A stretch of DNA of 14,133 nt from an uncultured Muribaculaceae bacterium (GTDB lineage Bacteria; Bacteroidota; Bacteroidia; Bacteroidales; Muribaculaceae): positions 1 to 14,133 of the forward strand of contig CAJUOC010000043.1 of the NCBI GenBank assembly GCA_910587925.1. Reading direction: 5' to 3'. The notes below the pieces were generated by a model that did no database searches, was not told the origin of the DNA, and saw only the letters and a program-made list of their open reading frames with translations. The stretch's first letter is position 1. The number at the start of each line of letters is the position of its first letter. This document shows, in pieces, positions 1 through 6,409 of the stretch. The translations under genes were made by a program, and so were the position numbers.

Positions 1-2790
1 ATCCTCAACCCCGCCAACGGCGCCCCCATCACCGTGCCCTCGCAGGACATGGTGCTCGGCCTGTACTACATCACCAAGCTGCGCAAGGGCGACAAGGGCG
101 AGGGTACCATCTTCTACGGACCCGAGGAGGCCCAGATTGCCTACAACGAAGGCAAGGTGACTCTCCACGCCCCCGTGACCGTGATGGTCGACGACGTCGA
201 CGCCGACGGCAACCCCATACGCCACCTGGTGGAGAATACCTCGGTGGGCCGTGTGCTGGTCAACCAGTATGTGCCCTCCGAGATAGGATACGTCAACACC
301 ATCCTCTCCAAGAAGAGCCTGCGCGACATCATCTCGCGCGTAATCAAGCGCTGCGGTATTCCGCGTTCGGCGCAGTTCCTCGACGACATCAAGAATCTGG
401 GCTACCGCATGGCCTTTGAGGGCGGTCTGTCGTTCAACCTCGGTGACGTGATCATCCCCGCCGAGAAAGAGGAAATCGTGGCCGAGGGTTACCGCCAGGT
501 GCAGGAAGTCGCCGACAACTATGCCATGGGCTTCATCACCAACACCGAGCGCTACAATCAGATCATCGACATCTGGACACACGTCAACAGCCGCCTGACC
601 GAGATACTCATGAAGCAGATGGCCGAGGCCAACCAGGGCTTCAACGCCGTATACATGATGCTCGACTCCGGCGCCCGTGGTTCCAAAGACCAGATACGTC
701 AGCTCGCCGGCATGCGTGGCCTTATGGCCAAGCCGCAGAAGGCCGGTGCAGAGGGCGGTCAGATCATCGAGAACCCGATTCTTGCAAACTTCAAGGAGGG
801 CCTGAGCGTGCTCGAGTACTTCATCTCGACCCACGGTGCCCGTAAGGGTCTTGCCGATACCGCCCTGAAGACTGCCGACGCCGGTTATCTCACCCGCCGA
901 CTCGTCGACGTGGCCCACGACGTAATCATCACCCAGGAAGACTGCGGCACCCTGCGCGGTCTGGTATGCCGTGAGATCAAAAACAACGACGAGGTGGTCG
1001 CTTCGCTCGGCGAGCGCATCCTCGGCCGCGTATCGGTCCACGACATCATCGACCCCCGCGACGGCAACATCATCGTGGCCGCCGGCGAGGAGATCAACGA
1101 CGCCGCCGCCGACCTCATCGACGCATCGCCCATCGAGAGCGTCGAGATACGCTCGGTGCTCACCTGCGAGAGCAAGAAGGGTGTCTGCGCCAAGTGCTAT
1201 GGCCGCGACCTCTCCAAGAGCCGCATGGTGCAGAAGGGCGAGGCTGTGGGCGTGATTGCCGCCCAGTCGATCGGCGAGCCCGGTACACAGCTTACACTGC
1301 GTACATTCCACGTCGGTGGTGTGGCCTCCAACGTGGCCGCCATCTCCACCGTGAAGTCGCGCTACGACGGCACCCTGGAAATCGACGAGCTCCGCACCGT
1401 CGAGACCGCCGACAAGACCGCCGACGGCCGCCCCGTGCAGATAGTGATAGGCCGACTGGCCGAGATGCGCATCGTCGACAACAATACCGGCATGATGCTC
1501 ACCAACGCCAACATCCCCTATGGCTCCAAGCTCTTCTTCAGCAACGGCGATACCGTCAAGGATGGCGACGTAATCTGCGAATGGGACCCCTTCAACGCTG
1601 TGATCGTCACCGAGAAGGGCGGCCGCATCCGCTATACCAACCTCCTGGAGAATATCAACTTCCGCGTAGATATCGACGAGCAGTCGGGTCTTGAAGACCG
1701 CGTCATCATCGAGTCGCGCGACCGCGCCAAGGTGCCCGAGGTCGACATCGTCGACGCCAACGGCCAGACCCTCATCACCTATGCCCTGCCCGTGGGCGCC
1801 CACCTTATCTTCAGCGAGGGCGACGAGGTCAAGGTCGGTGACACACTGGTCAAGATACCCCGCGCCACCGGCGGTGCCGGCGATATCACGGGTGGTCTGC
1901 CCCGCGTGACCGAGCTCTTCGAGGCACGCAACCCGTCGAACCCTGCCATCGTGTCGGAAATCGACGGCGAGGTGCACTTCGGCAAGGTAAAGCGTGGCAA
2001 CCGCGAGATATCCGTCACCTCCAAGCTCGGCGAGGTCAAGAAGTATCTCGTGCCCCTGTCCAAGCAGATACTCGTGCAGGAAAACGACATCGTGCGCGCC
2101 GGCACACCTCTGTCTGACGGCGCCGTCACCCCCAGCGATATCCTCAACATCATGGGCCCGACAGCCGTGCAGGAGTATATCGTCAACGAGGTACAGGACG
2201 TGTACCGCATGCAGGGCGTGAAGATCAACGACAAGCACTTCGAGGTAATCGTGCGCCAGATGATGCGCAAGGTCACCATCCTCGACCCGGGCGACACCGG
2301 CTTCCTGGAGCAGCAAGTCGTGGACAAGCGCGACTTCATGGACGAGAACGACCGCATCTGGGGCAAGAAGGTAGTGACCGACGCCGGCGACAGCGAGGAG
2401 CTCAAGCCCGGCCAGATTATCACCGCCCGCCGCCTGCGCGACGAGAATTCCGCTCTGAAGCGCCGCGACCTGCGCACCGTCACCGTGCGCGACGCCGTGC
2501 CCGCCACCTCCGAGCAGATACTCCAGGGTATCACCCGCGCCGCCCTGCAGACCTCCAGCTTCATGTCGGCAGCCTCCTTCCAGGAGACCACCAAGGTGCT
2601 CAACGAGGCCGCCATCCAGGGCAAGACCGACACCCTCGAGGGCATGAAGGAAAATGTAATCTGCGGCCACCTCATCCCCGCCGGCACCGGCCTGCGCGAG
2701 TATGAGAGCCTGGTAGTGGGTTCGCGCGACGACTTCGAGATGGCCGACCGCATCGAGGATGTGGAGCACATCGAGCTGGTCAACGACTGA
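1..2790 (+). CDS. rpoC: DNA-directed RNA polymerase subunit beta' (5'-truncated by window edge)
   Basis: This is the largest-subunit half of the RNA polymerase active centre, in the cytoplasm. The reading frame is open from base 1, where it reads ILNPANGAPITVPSQD, so the gene starts upstream of the window; 929 codons are present, roughly the last two thirds of a subunit of about 1,400 residues. Visible landmarks: the bridge helix (around 830-930, ARKGLADTALKTADAGYLTRR); the second zinc site, with cysteine codons at 943, 1165, 1186 and 1195 (CESKKGVCAKC); and the trigger loop near 1270-1320 (GEPGTQLTLRTFHVGG). The trigger loop is interrupted by an SI3-like sandwich-barrel insertion of about 185 residues and resumes at ITGGLPRVTELFEAR (about 1888-1930). 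The C-terminal SFQETTKVLNEAA and NVICGHLIPAGTG segments are intact, and the gene ends with TGA. Nothing suggests damage. No small DUF3467-type gene or rpsL follows it. Confidence 0.98.
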   Translation: MLNPANGAPITVPSQDMVLGLYYITKLRKGDKGEGTIFYGPEEAQIAYNEGKVTLHAPVTVMVDDVDADGNPIRHLVENTSVGRVLVNQYVPSEIGYVNTILSKKSLRDIISRVIKRCGIPRSAQFLDDIKNLGYRMAFEGGLSFNLGDVIIPAEKEEIVAEGYRQVQEVADNYAMGFITNTERYNQIIDIWTHVNSRLTEILMKQMAEANQGFNAVYMMLDSGARGSKDQIRQLAGMRGLMAKPQKAGAEGGQIIENPILANFKEGLSVLEYFISTHGARKGLADTALKTADAGYLTRRLVDVAHDVIITQEDCGTLRGLVCREIKNNDEVVASLGERILGRVSVHDIIDPRDGNIIVAAGEEINDAAADLIDASPIESVEIRSVLTCESKKGVCAKCYGRDLSKSRMVQKGEAVGVIAAQSIGEPGTQLTLRTFHVGGVASNVAAISTVKSRYDGTLEIDELRTVETADKTADGRPVQIVIGRLAEMRIVDNNTGMMLTNANIPYGSKLFFSNGDTVKDGDVICEWDPFNAVIVTEKGGRIRYTNLLENINFRVDIDEQSGLEDRVIIESRDRAKVPEVDIVDANGQTLITYALPVGAHLIFSEGDEVKVGDTLVKIPRATGGAGDITGGLPRVTELFEARNPSNPAIVSEIDGEVHFGKVKRGNREISVTSKLGEVKKYLVPLSKQILVQENDIVRAGTPLSDGAVTPSDILNIMGPTAVQEYIVNEVQDVYRMQGVKINDKHFEVIVRQMMRKVTILDPGDTGFLEQQVVDKRDFMDENDRIWGKKVVTDAGDSEELKPGQIITARRLRDENSALKRRDLRTVTVRDAVPATSEQILQGITRAALQTSSFMSAASFQETTKVLNEAAIQGKTDTLEGMKENVICGHLIPAGTGLREYESLVVGSRDDFEMADRIEDVEHIELVND

Positions 2791-2818
2791 TACCGTACCC
2801 CGTAACCACCATACGATA

Positions 2819-2848
2819 CGCGCCCTCCGGCATCCGCCGGGGGGCGCG
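2819..2848 (+). terminator. Hairpin after rpoC, possible terminator
   Basis: A 12-bp stem (CGCGCCCTCCGG with CCGGGGGGCGCG, one G-T wobble) encloses a 6-nt loop (CATCCG) and begins 29 nt after the rpoC stop codon. It is the strongest simple hairpin immediately downstream. No run of T follows it (CTGCATTGTACC), so intrinsic termination is uncertain; it may instead protect the 3' end or work with Rho. Confidence 0.5.
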
Positions 2849-2916
2849 CTGCATTGTACCGGCGCGCGCCGTGGGGGGCGTATACAAGCCAAGTCACATA
2901 TCAGACAGTAGCGTGT

Positions 2917-2958
2917 TGCACAGTGCGCGCAGGTTTGCAAACCTGCGCGCACTGTGCA
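2917..2958. repeat. 42-bp perfect palindrome with AGGTTTGCAAACCT core
   Basis: This is a perfect 42-nt palindrome centred between 2937 and 2938. The core AGGTTTGCAAACCT is flanked by GC-rich arms (GCACAGTGCGCGC and its complement). The same core, lacking one T, sits inside a second palindrome at 3248-3280 with different arms. It can form a cruciform in DNA or a long hairpin in RNA. No T-run follows on either side, so it is not an obvious terminator. ORFs across it on both strands are mirror images caused by the symmetry and are not genes. Confidence 0.9.
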
Positions 2959-3000
2959 TTTGCTTAACTCGCATCCCGTATAAATCGGATTCATGCAGAT

Positions 3001-3201
3001 GCGCGTGTCGGAGACACGCTATTGTGGTTAACCCCGGGCGCAGCCCGGGGTCTGAGTGCCATTTCGTAAATGCGTCTCGGAGAGATGCTTGTATCGAGTA
3101 GCAATAATCTTGAAGCACCTCTCCGAGGCGCATTTATCTGTTTGCGAATTGCCCCAGGCTTCGCCTGGGGTTAACCACAATGGCGTGTCTCCGACACGCG
3201 C
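3001..3201. repeat. About 200-bp nested inverted repeat made of six small hairpins
   Basis: The outer arms, 3001-3035 and 3167-3201, are 35 nt each and match at 34 positions; the exception, T3020 against G3182, is still a wobble. Within the structure lie small hairpins with 3-nt loops in mirror order: 3003-3019 (loop GGA), 3032-3050 (GCA), 3072-3088 (GGA), then 3115-3131 (TCC), 3152-3170 (TTC) and 3183-3199 (TCC). The linker GGTTAACCACAAT joins modules on the right arm and its complement does so on the left. Stem sequences differ between the arms, but mostly by paired changes. No coding potential is convincing. Role unknown; it is REP/BIME-like in form. Confidence 0.85.
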
Positions 3202-3247
3202 TCAGTCACCACTACGGTAGCACCCTATTGCTGAGGCATCCACCCAT

Positions 3248-3332
3248 TAGTCCGCACAGGTTGCAAACCTGTGCGGACTATATCTACGCTGTTGCGGACT
3301 ATGCCAATGCGGGCCCGGCTGTTGCGGACTAT
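3248..3332. repeat. Second core palindrome followed by two copies of GCTGTTGCGGACTAT
   Basis: 3248-3262 and 3266-3280 are perfect 15-nt inverted arms around GCA; the centre reads AGGTTGCAAACCT, the same core as the palindrome at 2917-2958. Immediately after come two direct copies of GCTGTTGCGGACTAT at 3288-3302 and 3318-3332, 30 bp apart. Their GCGGACTAT part also occurs in the right arm of the palindrome (to 3282), so there are three copies of that 9-mer. This looks like local duplication of palindrome pieces. No gene is apparent. Confidence 0.8.
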
Positions 3333-3388
3333 AGGACTGTGGGGGCAGTATCTTCAGCTGCTTTGCATGGCCGGGGAGGCAAATGAAA

Positions 3389-3417
3389 CCGGCTCCTCCG
3401 ATGGGTCGGGGAGCCGG
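3389..3417 (-). terminator. Probable intrinsic terminator for the ECF sigma gene
   Basis: Read on the minus strand this is an 8-bp stem (CCGGCTCC with GGAGCCGG), then a single bulged base, a further 4-bp stem (CCGA/TCGG) and a 4-nt loop. It is followed on that strand by GTTTCATTT, a moderate U-rich tail. It lies about 150 nt downstream of the sigma factor stop codon and is the best terminator-like structure for that transcript. An AT-rich imperfect inverted repeat (3440-3452 with 3499-3511, 11 of 13 matched) lies between gene and hairpin. Confidence 0.5.
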
Positions 3418-3565
3418 GCGGGTGTCGTGTGTTTATGTCGTATGATATTGTATAGTGTACGATGAGAGTGTGTGCAACGTGGTGAATCTTTTTTACCTTA
3501 TAATATCGTACCTATTGTGTAAGAAGCGGGAGAGGGAGAATGGTGGTGGTGGGAGCGTGCGCGTA

Positions 3566-4069
3566 TCAGCGGTAGTCGGCAAAGCGGGTCTGGAGCTTCT
3601 TGCGGGCAAAGAAGATGCGGCTCTTGACGGTGCCTAAGGGCAGACCCATGCGCTCGGCTATCTCACCGTATTTGTAACCGGCCACGTGCATCGAGAAGGG
3701 TATGCGGTATTCGTCGGCAAATTCCTCGATGGCCTCGGTGATCTCGGCGGCGTGGAAAGAGCCTTCGGGCGATTCGAGGCCGCTGTCCTGCGAGAGGTTG
3801 AGGTGGTAGAGGTTGTCGGTGGTGTCGACCATGGTGGCGGCACGCGATGCGCGGCGGTAATTGTTGATGAAGATGTTGCGCATGATGGTGAAGACCCAAC
3901 CCTTGAAGTTGGTATTCTCCGTATACTTATCCTCATTGTCGAGAGCCTTGAGAGTAGTGTCCTGAAGCAGGTCGTATGCATCGTCGCGGTTGGAGGTAAG
4001 CATGTAAGCAAAGTTGAGGAGGTTGCTCTGGAGGTTCATCAGGTTGGTTTGGAATTTCTCAGTTCTCAT
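3566..4069 (-). CDS. ECF-type RNA polymerase sigma factor (sigma-70 family)
   Basis: This 167-residue protein redirects core RNA polymerase to alternative promoters. Region 2 spans about residues 12-80: LLNFAYMLTSNRDDAYDLLQDT binds the beta' clamp helices and NFKGWVFTIMRNIFINNYRR carries the -10 recognition helix. Region 4 spans about 107-163, with the helix-turn-helix GYKYGEIAERMGLPLGTVKSRIFFARKKL that reads the -35 element. Region 3 is absent, as usual for ECF factors, and the length is normal. The ATG at 4067-4069 fits the N-terminus of similar Bacteroidales factors, though the next Met (residue 11) is possible. No anti-sigma gene is adjacent on either side; the gene is monocistronic. The sequence closely resembles a sigma factor common across Bacteroidales, so it is probably a core regulator; its regulon cannot be read from sequence. 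Confidence 0.93.
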   Translation of the reverse strand: MRTEKFQTNLMNLQSNLLNFAYMLTSNRDDAYDLLQDTTLKALDNEDKYTENTNFKGWVFTIMRNIFINNYRRASRAATMVDTTDNLYHLNLSQDSGLESPEGSFHAAEITEAIEEFADEYRIPFSMHVAGYKYGEIAERMGLPLGTVKSRIFFARKKLQTRFADYR

Positions 4070-4199
4070 CGTCGTATATTTTTAAAGGTTTTTATCTGTT
4101 TGTTTGGTGATGTTATCGTCTGTTGACATTGCAAAATTGGGGCAAAAACGGCCTCATGTCAAGCGATTCACCGTTAACGAATGTTAAAATTGAAAAATT

Positions 4200-4207
4200 C
4201 AAATTTA
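4200..4207 (-). promoter_or_regulatory. Candidate -7 box for the sigma factor gene
   Basis: The minus strand reads TAAATTTG, an exact match to the Bacteroidota -7 consensus TAnnTTTG. It would give a leader of roughly 120 nt before the ATG at 4069. No clear TTTG -33 box lies at 19-21 nt; the nearest T-rich piece is TTTC. A weaker alternative is CAATTTTG at 4132-4139 (minus), with a TTG at 4160-4162 about 20 nt upstream. The whole interval is AT-rich, so chance matches are possible. Confidence 0.4.
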
Positions 4208-4253
4208 AGCTCTGTAAAGCATTGAAATACAGGATGATATAAACGGTAAAATT

Positions 4254-4310
4254 TGTTACAAGAATGTTACACCAATGTTACTGTATCGCTACTGTGTATG
4301 CAATGTAACA
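4254..4310. repeat. TGTTAC direct repeats at exact 11-bp spacing plus one inverted copy
   Basis: TGTTAC occurs at 4254-4259, 4265-4270 and 4276-4281, each start exactly 11 bp from the last, about one helical turn. An inverted copy, GTAACA, follows at 4305-4310. The cluster lies about 185-240 bp upstream of the sigma factor start, above its candidate promoter. Phased short repeats of this kind are typical of regulator binding sites, but the protein is unknown. There is no DnaA-box pattern or replication gene nearby to suggest an origin. Confidence 0.55.
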
Positions 4311-4411
4311 GGTATGTGACATAATTAACACTGTCTCCCGGCTCGGTCGTCGAACCATTTTGCCATGCGCTGCCTTCGCCTGCAGACGGGATTATCGGGG
4401 GGGATAGAGCG

Positions 4412-4501
4412 GCATCCCCTTGGGATGCTCGTGTGGGCGCATCCACCATCCGACGTATAAATCCGTCGGCTAACATCAAGTGAGAGCCGCTTTGCGGCTC
4501 T
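4412..4501. repeat. Group of three small hairpins in the sigma factor / membrane protein gap
   Basis: Three stems occur in sequence: 4412-4428 (GCATCCC, loop CTT, GGGATGC), 4450-4469 (CCGACG, 8-nt loop, CGTCGG) and 4483-4501 (AGAGCCGC, loop TTT, GCGGCTCT). The last is enclosed by ACATCA (4473-4478) and TGATGT (4509-4514). Two of the three have 3-nt loops, like the modules in the other intergenic clusters. This group lies 100-200 nt downstream of the membrane protein gene on the minus strand and could contribute to 3'-end formation, but no T-run follows. A 70-codon minus ORF across it (4267-4479) has no protein-like features. Confidence 0.6.
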
Positions 4502-4617
4502 GTGCCGGTGATGTCAGCGTGACGGCATGCATATTGCCGGAGCGGCGGCGAAAATGTTGCAACACCTCATGGGTATTGTAGAGGTGGGCTGATTGCGCCG
4601 GGCGGTGGCGCGGCGGG

Positions 4618-6228
4618 TCAGCGCGTGGCTACGACGGCGCCCTCGCGGGTGTGCCAGGAGTGGATTTCCATGTCGGTGGGTCCGTGCCGGGGGATGATGC
4701 GTCCGGTCTTGTCGGGTAAGATGTATACGTAGGTGCGGCCGTCGGCCTTTGAGACCGTCTGCGTGAGCGGCAATGCCATGATACGGTGGAATCCGCCGAA
4801 GTGTATCGTCGCGGTAATCCACGCGCCGGGCTTTGTGCCGGCAAAGTCGTCGAGGGCGTAAAAAAAGAGGTTGCCTGTGCGGCGCAGCCCCGGGGTGCCC
4901 GGCACGGCCTCGCCCGTGTCGGCGGTGGCATACTCCATCTGCTCGGGATGGAATACATAGCAGGCGTCGATGTCGTGGGCATATACGCAGGAGATGTTGC
5001 GGGCCCATCCGCTGCACATGGCGTAGCGGTAATATGGCCATGCCACAAACTTGCCTGCGCTGTCAAATGGCGATGCGAGTGGAGTGAATACCTGCACCTC
5101 TTCTTTAGTTTTTGGCTCAGGCAGCATGGCGCCGCGGGCGTATGCCTCGACGATGTACGGGCGCAGCTCAAAGGCTCCGATTGCCCCCAGCGTGGTTTTG
5201 ACCAGGGCTACAGCGGCGAGCAGGACGGCTATGGCACGCACAGCTGTGCATGCTGCCGCGGCTGCCTGCCGCAGCCACGGCAGCACAATATTACCTATAT
5301 ATAATATGCCCACTGAGGCAAGCGCCGGGGCGAGCCAGCCGGCGCGGGCTGTCTGAAACAGCATATTGATGATAAACACCACGACAGTTGCGACGGTCAA
5401 TATCACGGGCAGGGTGAAGCTCACCCGCCGGCGTACCGACGGCCGGATGTACAAGGCGGCGAAGGCAGCCATCATGATTACCGATGGCGTGTATATGTGC
5501 TTTAGCTCGGCGGCGGTCACGTGCTCCACATCGTTGAAGTAGTCAATGCGGTCGTATGTACCCGGCGCCGACACCAGTATCAGTAGCCCCAGGCAGATGC
5601 CGGCCATGAGCCACAGCCGCTTGCGGGGCAGAGGGCGGCGGTACCATATGGCCGTTGCTGCCGCCAGACCGGCGAGCACCGGCGCGGCAAAGCCCTCGTG
5701 CCACCAGCCCAGGGCGAGTCCCCACAGAAACATGGCGGCGCTGCCGTAGCGGTCGGCATGGAGATAAAGCCATATGGCGTAGAGAGCCAGCGGGGTGGCG
5801 AGGCTGTAATTGTAGATGTAGCACTCGTCGGCCATGCAGCCCTCCCACATCGGCGCAAACGCTACGCACGCTATCGCCGCGGCGGCCGCGTAGGGCGAGC
5901 GCGGCGACAGTCCGGCCAGGCGCGCCGTGAGTATAGTCCAGGCCAGGAAGCCGAAGGCAAACAGCGGCCAGTCGACCCACTCGGGCAGGGCGAGCGAGAG
6001 GGTAAAAATCACGTTGCTTAGACGTACATTGTCTGTAAGCCAGTGGAATCGCCATGTCTCCCATATGGCGCCCCAGGGCGAGTCGACCTCACCTCTGAAA
6101 TAGGGCTTGAAATACTCCATAAACCACAGCGTGTCGCAGAAGTCGACAAATGCGGCCAGCGACAGAGCCATGGCGACCGCAAATATCGCGGCCGGTATCC
6201 AAAACCGTGGTTTTATGCTTCTGAACAT
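4618..6228 (-). CDS. Polytopic inner-membrane protein, possibly DUF6056 / GT-C-like
   Basis: The 536-residue product is not confidently recognised. About ten hydrophobic segments can be seen between residues 9 and 350: near 11-30, 86-105, 113-128, 140-157, 163-195 (probably two), 206-222, 248-261, 271-291, 300-318 and 328-350. They are followed by a soluble C-terminal part of about 180 residues. Acidic residues follow the first membrane segment (DFCDTLWF, 29-36), and a striking WWHEGF lies at 175-180 inside the hydrophobic core. Many membrane segments with an acidic first loop and a C-terminal extracytoplasmic domain is the layout of GT-C glycosyltransferases, and the resemblance to DUF6056 proteins is from memory. 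If correct, it would transfer a sugar from a lipid carrier in the inner membrane. The ATG at 6226-6228 is followed by a basic start (MFRSIKPR), as expected. It stands alone, divergent from the efflux operon. Confidence 0.8.
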   Translation of the reverse strand: MFRSIKPRFWIPAAIFAVAMALSLAAFVDFCDTLWFMEYFKPYFRGEVDSPWGAIWETWRFHWLTDNVRLSNVIFTLSLALPEWVDWPLFAFGFLAWTILTARLAGLSPRSPYAAAAAIACVAFAPMWEGCMADECYIYNYSLATPLALYAIWLYLHADRYGSAAMFLWGLALGWWHEGFAAPVLAGLAAATAIWYRRPLPRKRLWLMAGICLGLLILVSAPGTYDRIDYFNDVEHVTAAELKHIYTPSVIMMAAFAALYIRPSVRRRVSFTLPVILTVATVVVFIINMLFQTARAGWLAPALASVGILYIGNIVLPWLRQAAAAACTAVRAIAVLLAAVALVKTTLGAIGAFELRPYIVEAYARGAMLPEPKTKEEVQVFTPLASPFDSAGKFVAWPYYRYAMCSGWARNISCVYAHDIDACYVFHPEQMEYATADTGEAVPGTPGLRRTGNLFFYALDDFAGTKPGAWITATIHFGGFHRIMALPLTQTVSKADGRTYVYILPDKTGRIIPRHGPTDMEIHSWHTREGAVVATR

Positions 6229-6235
6229 ACGGCTA

Positions 6236-6243
6236 CAAAAGTA
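6236..6243 (-). promoter_or_regulatory. -7 box very close to the membrane protein start
   Basis: The minus strand reads TACTTTTG, an exact TAnnTTTG match, with its last base only 7 nt before the ATG at 6228. A transcription start a few bases after the box would leave almost no leader. The upstream stretch is A/T-rich but shows no TTTG at the -33 position. Either the transcript is near-leaderless, or the match is by chance and the true promoter lies further up. Confidence 0.4.
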
Positions 6244-6338
6244 TAAAAAATTTTAAAAATGAGATTATTCGCTCGTCTATGTGGAAATATATACCAATGT
6301 GTTGGGATAATTGGCCAATAAATCAGAAACACTTTTCG

Positions 6339-6346
6339 TAACTTTG
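6339..6346 (+). promoter_or_regulatory. -7 box of the RND efflux operon promoter
   Basis: TAACTTTG matches TAnnTTTG exactly and is followed by GC, a common context in Bacteroidales. It lies 63 nt upstream of the adaptor ATG, leaving a leader of about 50-60 nt. A -33 TTTG at 19-21 nt is not obvious. The 10-bp palindrome ATTGGCCAAT at 6310-6319 sits just where the -33 region would be, so it could be an operator. No ribosome binding site of Shine-Dalgarno type precedes the ATG. Confidence 0.6.
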
Positions 6347-6409
6347 CAGCGGTTTTCTACGACATTTCCGATAGTACATAAAGAAAAATCACACATATAG
6401 ATCAAGACT

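Noticed and set aside
2871..3133. Overlapping ORFs of 76 and 79 codons on opposite strands with similar peptides (HSARRFANLRAL)
   Set aside because: The similarity comes from the 42-bp palindrome, which reads the same on both strands. Composition is not protein-like and no start context is evident.
3001..3201. Small RNA or riboswitch gene
   Set aside because: Structure is strong, but no promoter, known aptamer motif or T-run terminator frames it, and the sequence is symmetric between strands. Kept as a repeat.
4254..4310. Replication origin or plasmid iterons
   Set aside because: Only three short 6-bp direct copies, with no DnaA boxes or Rep gene nearby and clearly chromosomal neighbours.
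4267..4479. 70-codon minus ORF between the sigma factor and membrane protein genes
   Set aside because: It runs across the TGTTAC array and a hairpin module, and has no recognisable motif, signal sequence or ribosome-binding context.
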